DNA of 64,000 bases from Microbacterium sp. Leaf320 (GCF_001423485.1 NZ_LMOD01000002.1:643890-707889), one strand, 5' to 3'; shown: positions 16,693 through 25,813, numbered from the stretch's first letter. Notes: a model not told the origin generated them from the sequence alone. Program-made: numbers and translations.

Positions 16693-17362
16693 CGTCGGCC
16701 GCCAATCGGTAGCCGGCACCGCGGATCGTCTCGATCGCCTCACGGCCGAAGGGCTTGTCGAGCTTACGGCGCAGATGGCCGACGTAGACCTCGACGATGT
16801 TCGGGTCGCCGTCGAAGTCGTCGTCCCAGACGCCCTCGATCAGCGTGCGCTTCGACAGCACCTGGCCGCGGTGGCGCATCAGGTATTCGAGCACGGCGAA
16901 CTCGCGGGCGGTCAGTGTCACGGGCGTCTCACCGCGCCAGACATGATGCGACGAGGGGTCGAGCTTCAGGTCTCCGGCTTCGAGCACCGCGGGGCGGGCG
17001 ACGGCACCGCGACGCACCAGGGCGCGGATGCGGGCGACGAGGATCGCGAACGAGAACGGCTTGGTCACATAGTCGTCGGCCCCTGTCTCGAGGGCTTCGA
17101 CCTGATCCCACTCTCCATCCTTCGCGGTGAGCATCAGCACGGGAGTCCAGTTCTCCTCCGCGCGCAGCGCCTCGCACACCTTCCACCCGCTCATGCCGGG
17201 CATCATCAGGTCGAGCACGATCGCGTCGTACCGGGTCTCGCGCGCACGCCAGAGCCCGTCGACGCCGTTGTTCGCGACGTCGACCGCGAAGCCCTCGGCC
17301 TCGAGCCCCCGGCGGACGGCGTCGGCCAACCGCACCTCGTCGTCAACCACCAGGATCCGCAT
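16685..17362 (-). CDS. OmpR/PhoB-family response regulator
   Basis: The 225-residue regulator begins RILVVDDE, has the phospho-acceptor Asp51 (IVLDLMMPG), Thr and Lys of the receiver switch (LTAKDG, DYVTKPFS), and a winged-helix DNA-binding domain (TLTAREFAVLEYLMRH, VEVYVGHLRRKLD, IRGAGYRL). It is the cognate partner of the downstream kinase. The ATG at 17362 follows GGAGG closely (about two bases), tighter than usual, but the conserved N-terminus fixes this start. Confidence 0.93.
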   Translation of the reverse strand: MRILVVDDEVRLADAVRRGLEAEGFAVDVANNGVDGLWRARETRYDAIVLDLMMPGMSGWKVCEALRAEENWTPVLMLTAKDGEWDQVEALETGADDYVTKPFSFAILVARIRALVRRGAVARPAVLEAGDLKLDPSSHHVWRGETPVTLTAREFAVLEYLMRHRGQVLSKRTLIEGVWDDDFDGDPNIVEVYVGHLRRKLDKPFGREAIETIRGAGYRLAADGG

Positions 17363-17510
17363 TCCTCCAGTGTGGCGGGCGCACGCTGAATCCGCGCTGA
17401 AGCGGGGTCGTCGCGCCTCATACACGCCTCATCCCGGGCGTTGTCGCGGTGCGCGGGGCGCACAACGGGGGAGGGTTGGCACTGTCGGTGGCCTGTGGTT
17501 GCATGAAGGC

Positions 17511-18047
17511 ATGACCGGAATCCGGGGGGACAGGTCGAGAAGCGTGCGTCTGCTTCTCGTCGTTGCTGCGACGGCGCTGCTCGCGGGATGCGCGACCGCG
17601 AGCCCTGCGCCGCTGGGTGCATCACCGTCGGAATCGCCGTCTCCCACCCCGACAGCGGCCTGCCCGCAGATCGAGGGCGTCGAGCTGCCACCGGAATGTG
17701 CCCCGTACGATCCCGACAACGCGATGGCGCAGAACGAGCGCTATCGCGACCGGATGGATCTCTCAGAAGACAGCCGAGCCGCAGCCGAGACGCCGGCGAA
17801 CGAGATCCGCACGGCGCTCGAGACGCTGCGCACCTCGGGAGACCTGTCTGTCTCGGCCGTGGAAGATGCGATCGCGGCTGCCGGCCTCACCGGCATCCAG
17901 ACACTCGGCGACGAACGCGCGGTCGCCTTCGGTGCTGCCGCGCCTGCGGGCGGATGCATCTTCGGCGAGGTCTCGGCCGACGTGCTGACGGTCGAGATCG
18001 GCGGCATCATCATGGACGGCGGCTGCCTGCCGGCAGTCGGCCACTGA
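17511..18047 (+). CDS. secreted lipoprotein, unknown function
   Basis: A 178-residue protein. A basic N-terminus and hydrophobic core end in the lipobox LLAGC with Cys27 as the lipidated residue, followed by a Ser/Pro/Thr linker (SPSESPSPTP). The outer domain has four more cysteines in two pairs (one near the linker, C..PPEC, and one near the end, GGCIF and GGCLP), suggesting disulphides. I do not recognise the domain. It is divergent from the two-component operon with about 150 bases between, so that pair might control it (inference). Confidence 0.75.
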   Translation: MTGIRGDRSRSVRLLLVVAATALLAGCATASPAPLGASPSESPSPTPTAACPQIEGVELPPECAPYDPDNAMAQNERYRDRMDLSEDSRAAAETPANEIRTALETLRTSGDLSVSAVEDAIAAAGLTGIQTLGDERAVAFGAAAPAGGCIFGEVSADVLTVEIGGIIMDGGCLPAVGH

Positions 18048-18058
18048 TCTCGACCCAT

Positions 18059-18107
18059 CGACCGGCAGCGACCGGCCGGCAGCGATCGACCGACAGCGAC
18101 CGGCCGG
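18059..18107. repeat. short direct repeat between convergent genes
   Basis: CGACCGGCAGCGACCGGCCGG (in two parts) at 18059-18079 recurs with one change at 18087-18107. The repeats fill the space between the stops of the lipoprotein gene and the CDGSH gene. GGCCGG elements can pair, so it may act as a bidirectional terminator. Confidence 0.6.
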
Positions 18108-18108
18108 T

Positions 18109-18315
18109 TCAGGCGTCGGTGCGGAATCCCGCGGCCTTGTGCGTGCCGTCGCAGAACGGCTTGATGGTCGAGAGCCCGCAACGGCAGAGCGCCACCGTAC
18201 GGCGCGTGACCTCGATCGGCTCTCCGTCGGAAGACTCCAGCACCGCTGCGCCGCGCACCAGCAGCGGCCCGTCGGGGTAGGCGGTGATGGTGACGGCATC
18301 CTCGCGCGCGCTCAT
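18109..18315 (-). CDS. CDGSH-type iron-sulfur protein
   Basis: The 68-residue protein is a single CDGSH domain. The cluster motif CRCGLSTIKPFCDGTH supplies three cysteines and one histidine for a redox-active 2Fe-2S cluster. Such proteins pass electrons or clusters to partners. The ATG at 18315 overlaps the stop of the upstream haem-oxygenase-like gene (ATGA), so the two are translated together. This pairing supports a role as electron donor to that oxidase (inference). No membrane span is present. Confidence 0.92.
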   Translation of the reverse strand: MSAREDAVTITAYPDGPLLVRGAAVLESSDGEPIEVTRRTVALCRCGLSTIKPFCDGTHKAAGFRTDA

Positions 18316-19352
18316 CGATCCGCCCTCGGTCGCAGCGACGATTCGCCGCGCATCCACGAGTCGAGCATGTGACCCGCCGCCCATCCGTCGACGGTGAGGC
18401 AGGCGGATGCTCCGAACATGATGTCTGGCAGCAGTTCGGGGTGGTCCTCGGCCAGCCCGCCCGCGAGATCGCGCGCCGCGATCTGCTCGTGCACGGCATC
18501 GGCCTCGACATGCTCGTCGAAGTAGTCGGTGACGTCTTCGGCGAAGCCGAGGCGACGCAGGCCGTCGGCGTACAGGCGATTGGGGATCGATGAGGTCATC
18601 TCGAATGCCGCGAGGTGGCCGACGATGGCTCCGACGAGGCGTCGGTTGAGACCGAACATCGACATCGAGTTGAGCGAGGCGAGCGTGATCGCCGGCACAT
18701 CGTCGACATAGCCGCCGTAGGTGTCGTCGAGCCCCGCGCCGCGCATGGCCCGCGCGAAGATCGTCGCGTGCACCCGGTCGGGCCGCCCGGCGCCGTACTC
18801 GTCGGACTGGATCTCGACGAGCGCCGCCTTCGCTCGGCCGCTGAGACGGGGGATGGCCCAGGAGTGCGGGTCGGCCTCGCGCAGCGTGTAGATGGAGCGC
18901 TGCATGAAGAACTCGCGCATCTGTTCGACGGTCGCCTTCTTCGCGACGTAGCGCGACAGGCTCGGGCCGGTGTCGGCTTCGGCCAGGGCGAACAGGGCGC
19001 GCCCCACCGCATCCAAGGTCGGTTCGGGGAGCTCCGGCATCGGGACCGTCGCACGCAGAGCCTGCTCGAACGCCTGCTCGAGCAGCCCCCGCGTCGCGAT
19101 CAGCGCGGCGTCGAACTCGAGGGTCGGGTCGAGATCGGGAAGAGAGCCGTACGACGAGGCGTAGAGCACGAAGAGGGCGAGCTGGATGTCGTCATCGCGC
19201 ACGACGTCGGCGCTCGCCGCGAGCACGGACTCGGCGCGGGAGCCGAGATGGTCGACGTCGCCACCGGTCAGTCGGCGGATGACGGCATCACTGAGCGGAC
19301 CGCGCGCGGTGAGGCCGTGGAGGGCGGAGGGAGTGAGGGCCGGTGCAGACAT
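18312..19352 (-). CDS. iron-containing redox enzyme, haem-oxygenase-like diiron family
   Basis: A 346-residue, mostly helical protein of the 'iron-containing redox enzyme' family (Haem_oxygenas_2 type). The N-terminal part is family-specific; the core includes EIQSDEYGAG and, near the C-terminus, DYFDEHVEADAVHE, where acidic and histidine residues of a diiron site would lie. Family members are non-haem diiron oxidases/oxygenases with varied substrates. It is coupled to a CDGSH ferredoxin-like protein, a repeated partnership in actinobacteria to my knowledge. The substrate is not visible from context. Confidence 0.82.
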   Translation of the reverse strand: MSAPALTPSALHGLTARGPLSDAVIRRLTGGDVDHLGSRAESVLAASADVVRDDDIQLALFVLYASSYGSLPDLDPTLEFDAALIATRGLLEQAFEQALRATVPMPELPEPTLDAVGRALFALAEADTGPSLSRYVAKKATVEQMREFFMQRSIYTLREADPHSWAIPRLSGRAKAALVEIQSDEYGAGRPDRVHATIFARAMRGAGLDDTYGGYVDDVPAITLASLNSMSMFGLNRRLVGAIVGHLAAFEMTSSIPNRLYADGLRRLGFAEDVTDYFDEHVEADAVHEQIAARDLAGGLAEDHPELLPDIMFGASACLTVDGWAAGHMLDSWMRGESSLRPRADR

Positions 19353-19451
19353 GCTCGCAGTCTCGCCCCGGTTCCGCCCACCCGTGAAGGGTCTTGACGG
19401 CGACCGTCGGATGCCTCAGCATCCGGGATCCGTGACGTCCGCACCGCCGCC

Positions 19452-19457
19452 TAGGCT
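19452..19457 (+). promoter_or_regulatory. -10 element TAGGCT, leaderless promoter
   Basis: TAGGCT ends six bases before the ATG at 19464. Confidence 0.55.
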
Positions 19458-19463
19458 GGAACC

Positions 19464-19643
19464 ATGAACAAGAACTCGTTCTGGACCATCGTCGGCGTCA
19501 TCCTCGCCGTGGTGATCGCCTGGTGGATCGTCAGCGCGCTGTTCTCGATCCTGTGGTTCATCGCCAAGCTCGCGATCGTGCTCGTCGTCGCGGTCGTGGT
19601 GTTCCTCGTGCTGCGCGGACTCTTCAGCTCGAAGGCCGAGTAG
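19464..19643 (+). CDS. 59-residue membrane protein
   Basis: A short frame encodes 59 residues: MNKNSFW, then two hydrophobic segments (about 7-28 and 30-50) and a charged end (SSKAE). Support comes from the leaderless-type promoter hexamer six bases upstream, the strict pattern of hydrophobic codons, and a fitting position 16 bases before the convergent monooxygenase stop. Similar tiny two-span proteins are common in Microbacteriaceae. The function is unknown. Confidence 0.7.
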   Translation: MNKNSFWTIVGVILAVVIAWWIVSALFSILWFIAKLAIVLVVAVVVFLVLRGLFSSKAE

Positions 19644-19659
19644 CGCCCGCGAGCGCCGG

Positions 19660-21045
19660 TCAGGCGACGGGAGCCTTCGCGCCCACCCGGTACCGGGCGG
19701 CGCGATGCGTGTCCTGCACGCGGTCGCCCTTGCCCTGCAGCTTGTTCCGCAGCGTTCCTGGCGTGTACTCGTTCGGGTAGACGCCGCGCTCACGCAGCAC
19801 CGGGATGACGTGCTCGATGACGTCCTGCCAGGTGCCGGGGGTGACCGCGTAGGCGAGGTTGAAGCCGTCGATGTCGGTCTCCTCGACCCACGACTGCAGT
19901 TCGTCGGCGATCTCGACGCCCGAGCCGACGATGGTCGGGCCGAGGCCGCCGATCGCGTTGTGGCGGCCGAAGTCGCCGACGGTCCACTCGCGTCCGAGGT
20001 CCGCCTCCTCCTTGAGGTGCTGCAGCACCGACTGGATCGCGTTCGATTCGACGTTTCCGACCGGCTCGTCCTCCGCATACTGCGACAGGTCGACGCCCAT
20101 CCAGCCGGACATGAAGGTCAGTGCGCCTTCGGGGCTCGCGTACGACAGGTACTCGGCGTGCTTCGCCGCGGCATCCGCGCTGGTCTCGCCCGTGATCACG
20201 GTGAGCAGGGTGTAGATGCGGGCGTCGTAGCGGTCGCGCCCCGCATCCTCGAGCGCGTCGCGGATGCGCTTGACCGTGCCAGCGAGCACCTCTTTCGAGG
20301 GCGCGGCGACGAAGATGGCCTCGGCGTTCTCCGATGCGAAGCGCACGCCGCGCGGGCTGGCTCCCGCCTGGTAGATCACGGGGGTGCGCTGCGGCGACGG
20401 CTCGGAGATGTGGATGCCGGGAACGCTGAAGTGCGTGCCCTCGTGGCCGATCGGGTGCACCTTCGACGGATCGGTGAAGATGCCGCGCTCGCGGTCTTCG
20501 ACGACGGCGTCGTCTTCCCACGATCCCTCCCAGAGCTTGTAGAGCACCTCGACGTACTCGTCGGCGTGGTCGTAGCGGTCGTCGTGCGCGAGCTGATCCT
20601 CCTGGCCCATGTTGCGTGCGGCGCTGGGCAGGTAGCCGGTCACGACGTTCCAGCCGACACGCCCATTTGTGAGGTGGTCGAGAGTGCTGAGCCGACGCGC
20701 GAAGGGATACGGGTGCTCGAAGGCGGTGCCGGCGGTGATGCCGAATCCGAGGTGCTCGGTGACCGCCGCCATGGCGCTGACGAGCAGGATCGGGTCGTTC
20801 ACGGGAACCTGCGCGCCGTTGCGGATCGCCGCCTCGTTCGTGCCGCCGTAGACGTCGTAGGTGCCCAGGACGTCGGCGATGAAGATGCCGTCGAAGGTCG
20901 CGCTCTCGAGCAGCTTCGCGAGGTCCGTCCAGTACGAGATGGTGTTGTACTGACGCGAGCGGTCGTCCGGATGCCGCCACAGACCGGACGACTGGTGGGC
21001 GACGCAGTTCATGTCGAAGGCGTTGAAGCGGATCTGGCGAGTCAT
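19660..21045 (-). CDS. LLM-class flavin-dependent monooxygenase (NtaA/SnaA/DszA type)
   Basis: A 461-residue bacterial-luciferase-fold enzyme. The N-terminus (RFNAFDMNCVAHQSSGLWRHP) and the ATFDGIFIADVLG segment are typical of the NtaA/SnaA/SoxA subfamily, which oxidises substrates such as nitrilotriacetate or dibenzothiophene sulfone with reduced FMN supplied by a separate reductase. NGRVGWNVVTGYLPSAARNMG is the flavin-binding region. No reductase gene is adjacent. The ATG at 21045 is fixed by the family N-terminus, and AGGAG lies about 13 bases upstream, which is far. The substrate is not deducible here. Confidence 0.92.
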   Translation of the reverse strand: MTRQIRFNAFDMNCVAHQSSGLWRHPDDRSRQYNTISYWTDLAKLLESATFDGIFIADVLGTYDVYGGTNEAAIRNGAQVPVNDPILLVSAMAAVTEHLGFGITAGTAFEHPYPFARRLSTLDHLTNGRVGWNVVTGYLPSAARNMGQEDQLAHDDRYDHADEYVEVLYKLWEGSWEDDAVVEDRERGIFTDPSKVHPIGHEGTHFSVPGIHISEPSPQRTPVIYQAGASPRGVRFASENAEAIFVAAPSKEVLAGTVKRIRDALEDAGRDRYDARIYTLLTVITGETSADAAAKHAEYLSYASPEGALTFMSGWMGVDLSQYAEDEPVGNVESNAIQSVLQHLKEEADLGREWTVGDFGRHNAIGGLGPTIVGSGVEIADELQSWVEETDIDGFNLAYAVTPGTWQDVIEHVIPVLRERGVYPNEYTPGTLRNKLQGKGDRVQDTHRAARYRVGAKAPVA

Positions 21046-21136
21046 GGGGACTAGCAAAACTCCTGGGCCGCGCTGAGGCCAGCCTCTGCGACACGTGCCG
21101 ACACATTCGGGCAGCGAGTCGGCAGACGGATGCTGC

Positions 21137-22588
21137 TCAGTCGAGGTGTCGGAACTGCGGCCACAGCTCGACCCACGACGCCACCGGGTTCGTGCACACC
21201 CGGATCGGCACGCCCTGCTCCTCGTTCTCGACGCCGACGCCGTTTTCGAGCACGCCGACGACGGTGCAGGTCTCGAAGCGCGCCTCGAGTGCGGGGCCGA
21301 AGTCGCCGACGACCACGACAGTCGTGGCATCCCGCGGAGGAGGGCCCGCGTCCCAGAGGGCGTTGTGTCCGCTCGTGATCGGTGGCAGATCGACCCCGAA
21401 CCGGTCGAGCGCGCCCGCTTCGCCATAGTTCGCGGTGATGATCGCATCCGCCTCCGAGTCTCCGACCGCGGTCTCGATCTGCTCGACGTAGCGTTCCCAC
21501 CCCACCTGATCGGCAGAGCTGGCGTTGACCGCCGCCAGGCCGCTCGCGCCGAAGGCCTCGACCGGGAGGAGGGGGAGCGAGGTCAGCGCGCATCCGATGC
21601 TGTTGATGGCGATCGCCGCGAAGAGAAACGTGCGCCGCCCGCGCGTGCGGGCCCAGTCGGCGACAGAGGCCGACCCGATCGCCACCAGCACCGAGAGCAC
21701 GCCGAACGTGTAGTAGAACTGCGCCCCCGCAGCGAAGACGAAGACGACCATCACGGCGAAAGTGACCGAGATCCAGCGGATCGGCCGCCATTCGGGTCGA
21801 CAGAAGAGCGAGATCAGTGCGACCACCCACCAGATCGCGAGCACCGGCCCGACCATGAGGATCAGGAACGGCCACATCATGATCCGCACCTCGTCGGCGT
21901 TGTTCTCGCCGAGGGCAGCGCCCATCGCGAGTTGCGGCCAGCCGTTCAGCGCCTGGTAGAGGATGCTGGGCAGCGCGAGAACCGCGCACAGCGCCACCGC
22001 ACCCCACAACCAGCCCGACCGCAACCAGCGGCGGGGACCGAGCACCGCGAGCCCGGTCGCGATGCCGACCAGCAGCGTGACGATGAGCAGCTTGTTGAGC
22101 GCGCTGATGCCGACGATCGCGCCGACGGCGAACCACCAGCGGCCGTCGTCGCGGAGCGTCGCTCGGAGTGCGAACAGCAACGCAGCAGGCCAGATGACCA
22201 GGTCGAGGCTGGCGGTCAGGAGCACATGGCCGAAGGCGAGGGTCATCGAGGCACCGGCCATGCCCCACGCGGTCAGCGCCTGTGCGAGCCGTCCACCGCC
22301 CACCTCTCGCGTGATCAGTGTGAGGATCACGACGGATGCGATCGCGAAGAGACCGCTCATGATACGGCCGGCTACCACGGTGTCGCCGAAGATCGCCGCC
22401 GCCGCGGTCGCGATCAGGGGAGTCAGCGGAGGCTGATCGACATAGCCCCACACGGGGTCGAGCATTCGGAAGTAGAGCTCGTCGCGGTGATAGCCGTACG
22501 CGGTCGCTGTGACGGCGAGCACGAGAGCAAGCGCGGCCATGGCCGCCACCACAGGAGTGACAGCGAACCGTGACCGTTCGATCGGCAT
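21137..22588 (-). CDS. GT39/ArnT-like membrane glycosyltransferase
   Basis: A 483-residue polytopic protein with about ten hydrophobic spans and a soluble C-terminal domain of roughly 120 residues. After the first span comes YHRDELYFRMLDP.WGYVDQPPL, the PMT_2/GT39 first loop with the acidic pair that acts in catalysis. These enzymes transfer sugars from polyprenyl phosphates to lipids or proteins on the outer face. TACGGT on the minus strand ends six bases before the ATG, so it is probably leaderless. No cell-envelope cluster is visible next to it. Confidence 0.85.
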   Translation of the reverse strand: MPIERSRFAVTPVVAAMAALALVLAVTATAYGYHRDELYFRMLDPVWGYVDQPPLTPLIATAAAAIFGDTVVAGRIMSGLFAIASVVILTLITREVGGGRLAQALTAWGMAGASMTLAFGHVLLTASLDLVIWPAALLFALRATLRDDGRWWFAVGAIVGISALNKLLIVTLLVGIATGLAVLGPRRWLRSGWLWGAVALCAVLALPSILYQALNGWPQLAMGAALGENNADEVRIMMWPFLILMVGPVLAIWWVVALISLFCRPEWRPIRWISVTFAVMVVFVFAAGAQFYYTFGVLSVLVAIGSASVADWARTRGRRTFLFAAIAINSIGCALTSLPLLPVEAFGASGLAAVNASSADQVGWERYVEQIETAVGDSEADAIITANYGEAGALDRFGVDLPPITSGHNALWDAGPPPRDATTVVVVGDFGPALEARFETCTVVGVLENGVGVENEEQGVPIRVCTNPVASWVELWPQFRHLD

Positions 22589-22594
22589 GTGCCC

Positions 22595-22600
22595 ACCGTA
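22595..22600 (-). promoter_or_regulatory. -10 element TACGGT, leaderless promoter
   Basis: On the minus strand TACGGT ends six bases before the ATG at 22588. Confidence 0.55.
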
Positions 22601-22644
22601 GCCCCGGCCCGTTCTTCAGGTGTTCTCGTCGGTCGAGTCGCGGG

Positions 22645-23376
22645 TCAGTCCCTGTCGCGGTCGACGGTCTTCACCGTCGAGGTGATCGGGCGAGGGTCGG
22701 GCATGATCGTCTCGACCTGGGGTTTCGCGTTCGCCTGCGCGCGGCACCAGACGACGAAGCCGACCGCGGTGAAGACGCCGTAGAACACGTACATCAGGCC
22801 TGTGGCGTAGAAGCCGGAGCTGAACAGCAGCGGCACGCCGACGATGTCGACGGCGATCCAGATGAGCCAGAACTCCGTCCAGCCCTTCGCCATGCCGTAG
22901 GTGGCGAGCAGGGATCCGACGAACGTCCACGCGTCCGCCCAGACGGGCTCCCACGAGCCGAGCGCGCGGAACAGGGGAGTGAGGGCGATCGTGCCGATCA
23001 CCATCACCAGCACCAGACCGATGCGAGCGCTGTTGGGTGCCCATCGCGGGGTCACGCGGCCGCCGTCGGCCGCGGCCTGGCGCCAGCGCACCCAGCCGTA
23101 GATCGCGACGATGATGAACATGACCTGGCGACCGGCCTGGCCGAGCAGATGCGGCAGCTCGTGGTCGGGGTTGAGGATCGACCCGAGGAACACGGTGAGC
23201 AGCAGCAGGTTGCCGACGATGCCGACCGGCCACGCCCAGATCTTGCGCTGCATGCCGCCCAGGGCACTGGCGAGGCCGAACACGTTGCCGACCACCTCAC
23301 GGATCAGCAGCGCTTGACCGCCCGGAAGCACCCACTGCGAATTGAAGGCGTCGGCCAGCCAGAGCAGCGGGTTCAT
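22645..23376 (-). CDS. pnuC: nicotinamide riboside transporter PnuC
   Basis: The 243-residue membrane protein has about seven spans, with WAWPVGIVGNLLLL and the tryptophan-rich RQVMFIIVAIYGWVRW characteristic of PnuC, and a C-terminal WLIWIAVDIVGVPLLF. PnuC facilitates uptake of nicotinamide riboside for NAD synthesis, driven by intracellular phosphorylation. Its ATG overlaps the stop of the GNAT gene upstream by four bases. The charged tail after the last span is dispensable in the family. No NrtR or NadR gene or NAD riboswitch is visible. Confidence 0.93.
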   Translation of the reverse strand: MNPLLWLADAFNSQWVLPGGQALLIREVVGNVFGLASALGGMQRKIWAWPVGIVGNLLLLTVFLGSILNPDHELPHLLGQAGRQVMFIIVAIYGWVRWRQAAADGGRVTPRWAPNSARIGLVLVMVIGTIALTPLFRALGSWEPVWADAWTFVGSLLATYGMAKGWTEFWLIWIAVDIVGVPLLFSSGFYATGLMYVFYGVFTAVGFVVWCRAQANAKPQVETIMPDPRPITSTVKTVDRDRD

Positions 23377-23900
23377 TTCAGTTCGTCCGGGAAGGGGCGC
23401 TCGTCGAGCACGAGCTGCAGGAAGGTGAGGTCGAGCCAGCGGTCGAACTTGGCGCCGACCTGCGGCATGCGCCCGACCTGCATGAAGTCGAGACGCTTGT
23501 GCATGATGATCGATCCGGTGTTGCTGCTCTCGATCGCCGCGACCATGACGTGCTTGCCCAGCTCGCGGGCACGGTGGACGAGTTCGATCATGAGCGCCTT
23601 GCCGATGCCGCGCCCGCGCTGGCCCTCGCGTACGTAGACCGAATGCTCGACGGTGTGGCGGTAGCCACTGTGCGGTCGCCAGTCGCCGAACGTCGCGTAG
23701 CCGAGCACACCCGTGTCATCGACCGCGACGAGCACCGGGTAACCGCGCTCGGTGCGCTCGGCGAGCCAGGCGGTGCGGTCGTCGACCGTGACCGCCTCTT
23801 CGTTCCAGATGGCGGTGGTGGTCAGCACCGCGTCGTTGTAGATGGCGGTGATCGCCTCGACGTCGGCGGTCTCGGCATCCCGGATCTGGTGGTCGCTCAT
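23373..23900 (-). CDS. GNAT-family N-acetyltransferase (Pat/phosphinothricin-type)
   Basis: This 175-residue protein has the acetyl-CoA loop REGQRGRGIGKALM and the N-terminus IRDAETADVEAITAIYNDAV, which places it in the YncA/phosphinothricin acetyltransferase-like group that acetylates small amines such as methionine sulfoximine. FDRWLDLTFLQLVL near the end fits that group. AGGAG lies seven bases before the ATG at 23900, so the longer frame to 24014 is not used. It is translated together with pnuC. Confidence 0.9.
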   Translation of the reverse strand: MSDHQIRDAETADVEAITAIYNDAVLTTTAIWNEEAVTVDDRTAWLAERTERGYPVLVAVDDTGVLGYATFGDWRPHSGYRHTVEHSVYVREGQRGRGIGKALMIELVHRARELGKHVMVAAIESSNTGSIIMHKRLDFMQVGRMPQVGAKFDRWLDLTFLQLVLDERPFPDELK

Positions 23901-23982
23901 CGGGTCTCCTGCATCTGCGCTCGGGTGCGCACTGGACGACGGTAGCAGGATGCCGGGGTGGGGGATGCGGGAGACTGGCGTC

Positions 23983-24996
23983 ATGTCTCTCGCTGAAACG
24001 GTCCGCGACCGCATCGTCCGTGCGATCGATGAGGAGCAGCTGGGCGCGTACGGACTCCACGTGCTCGTCGGTCACGAATCCGCCCAGCATCGTTGGCGCA
24101 GCGACGATCGGGTGAACCTGTATTCGGTGTCCAAGGGCGTGAGTGCGCTCGCGGCGGGGATCGCCGTCGACGAAGGCATCCTGACGCTCGACACCCGCGC
24201 TGCCGATGTGCTGGACGTGCCTGACCCCGGCTCAGGCGTCGAGGGGGTGTCCCTGCGGCATCTCCTCACGATGACCAGCGGGATCGACTTCGAATGGTTC
24301 GGAGACCAAGAGGTGCCCTGGCCCGATCTCGCCCTCGAGATGCTCGCTCGTCCGAGCCGAGGCCCAGGCGAGCACTTCCAGTACTCGGATGCGAGCACCT
24401 ACGTCGCCATGAGGATGCTCGGCGCTGCCGTCGGCGACGTGCGGGACTGGCTGATGCCCCGTCTGTTCGAGCCGCTCGGCATCCATAACCCGCAATGGCT
24501 GAGGTGTCCGCTCGGATGGATCGTGGGCGGAAGCGGGCTGGAGCTGCGCACCGAGGAGCTGGCGCGGATCGGACGCGTGCTGCGCGATGGCGGCCGCTTC
24601 GGGGACGACCGCATCGTGGCGCAGAGTTGGATCGATCGGATGCATTCCGATTGGGTCTCCTCGGGGGCAGGTGGCCTCTACGCCTCCTACGGGCTGGCCG
24701 CCTGGCGAGGACCGGGCAACGGATGGCGTCTGGACGGGCGGTACGGGCAGTACGTCTTCGTCGATGACTCTGCCGACGCGGTCGTCACGATCACGGCGCA
24801 TGAGGAGAAGAGCGATCAGCGGCTCGTGGAGATCGCCGCTGATGCTGTTGCTAAGGCCGTCTCAGCATCGACTCCCGCGAGCACGGGGTTGGAGGCCTCA
24901 CACTCTCGGATGCCGTCTCGTCGTCTCTTGCAGAGCGATGAGGCGGACGCATCTCTGTGCGGGCCCGTGAGCTCTAACGGAGAGGAAGTCGGATGA
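23983..24996 (+). CDS. serine hydrolase, beta-lactamase/esterase (class C-like) family
   Basis: A 337-residue penicillin-binding-fold hydrolase. The nucleophile motif is SVSK (near residue 46), and the second motif is YSD within FQYSDAS. It resembles EstB/6-aminohexanoate hydrolase-type esterases rather than true beta-lactamases. No signal peptide is present, so a cytoplasmic esterase is likely. GGGAG lies nine bases before the ATG at 23983. The last 40 residues (rich in S, P, E, G) extend beyond the fold and look unstructured. The stop overlaps the next gene's ATG (ATGA). Confidence 0.85.
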   Translation: MSLAETVRDRIVRAIDEEQLGAYGLHVLVGHESAQHRWRSDDRVNLYSVSKGVSALAAGIAVDEGILTLDTRAADVLDVPDPGSGVEGVSLRHLLTMTSGIDFEWFGDQEVPWPDLALEMLARPSRGPGEHFQYSDASTYVAMRMLGAAVGDVRDWLMPRLFEPLGIHNPQWLRCPLGWIVGGSGLELRTEELARIGRVLRDGGRFGDDRIVAQSWIDRMHSDWVSSGAGGLYASYGLAAWRGPGNGWRLDGRYGQYVFVDDSADAVVTITAHEEKSDQRLVEIAADAVAKAVSASTPASTGLEASHSRMPSRRLLQSDEADASLCGPVSSNGEEVG

Positions 24997-25748
24997 GGAT
25001 CGCAGTCGCAGGAGGAACGGGCGTGGTCGGACGGCACGCTGTCGAGGCGGCGCGGGCGGCGGGGCACGATGTCGTCGTGCTCTCGCGTTCATCCGGTGCC
25101 GACGTGATCGCAGGCGTCGGCCTCGTCGGCGCGCTGCGGGGCGCGGATGCTGTCATCGACGTCACCAACACGACCACCCTCTCGGCCGCGAAGGCGATCG
25201 ACTTCTTCGAGACGGCTACCCGCAAGCTGCTCGCAGCAGAGCACGCCGCGGGCGTCCGGCACCATGTCGCGCTGTCGATCGTGGGGATCGATGGGATCGA
25301 CTCCTCCTACTACGCGGGCAAGCTCACCCAGGAGCGCGCCGTGGCTGCCGGGTCGGTGCCGTTCACGATCGCTCGGGCGGCGCAGTTCCACGAGTTCGCG
25401 GGACAACTGCTGTCGGGGACGTCCGGACCTGTCGCGGTCATGCCGAAGGTGCTCATGCGGCCGGTGTCGGCGCGCGAGGTCGGTGCGCACCTGGTGCGGG
25501 TCGCCTCGGGTGCGGCGGTGGGGCGTGCGCGCGATCTCGTCGGACCGCGGGATGAGGTACTGCTCGACCTCGCCCGACGGCAGCTGGCGTTCGACGGGGT
25601 GCGGCGGCGGGTGCTGGGGGTGCGGCTGCCCGGCGCGTACGGCAAGGGGCTCGCCTCGGGATCGCTGCGCGGTGGGGCTGATGCTCTGCGGGGAGAGATC
25701 ACCTTCGACGAGTGGCTGGGCAGTGGAGATCACGTGCGTGGGGAGTGA
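24993..25748 (+). CDS. NmrA-like NAD(P)-binding protein
   Basis: A 251-residue atypical short-chain dehydrogenase. It begins RIAVAGGTGVVGRHAVEAA, the dinucleotide-binding glycine motif, and has HHVALSIVGIDG and SYYAGKLTQE, in which Tyr and Lys hold the usual positions. The group includes NmrA and nucleoside-diphosphate-sugar epimerase-like proteins that bind NAD(P) and sense redox or act on small substrates. It is coupled to the hydrolase by a four-base overlap. The true substrate is unknown. Confidence 0.85.
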   Translation: MRIAVAGGTGVVGRHAVEAARAAGHDVVVLSRSSGADVIAGVGLVGALRGADAVIDVTNTTTLSAAKAIDFFETATRKLLAAEHAAGVRHHVALSIVGIDGIDSSYYAGKLTQERAVAAGSVPFTIARAAQFHEFAGQLLSGTSGPVAVMPKVLMRPVSAREVGAHLVRVASGAAVGRARDLVGPRDEVLLDLARRQLAFDGVRRRVLGVRLPGAYGKGLASGSLRGGADALRGEITFDEWLGSGDHVRGE

Positions 25749-25813
25749 GCCGCGCCCTCGATCGCATGTCGGCATACCGACCGAGATTCGAACATATCTT
25801 CTAAAATGGAGGC

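Noticed and set aside
21095..22573. 492-codon plus-strand frame opposite the GT39 gene
   Set aside because: It shows no motif and mirrors the transmembrane coding strand.
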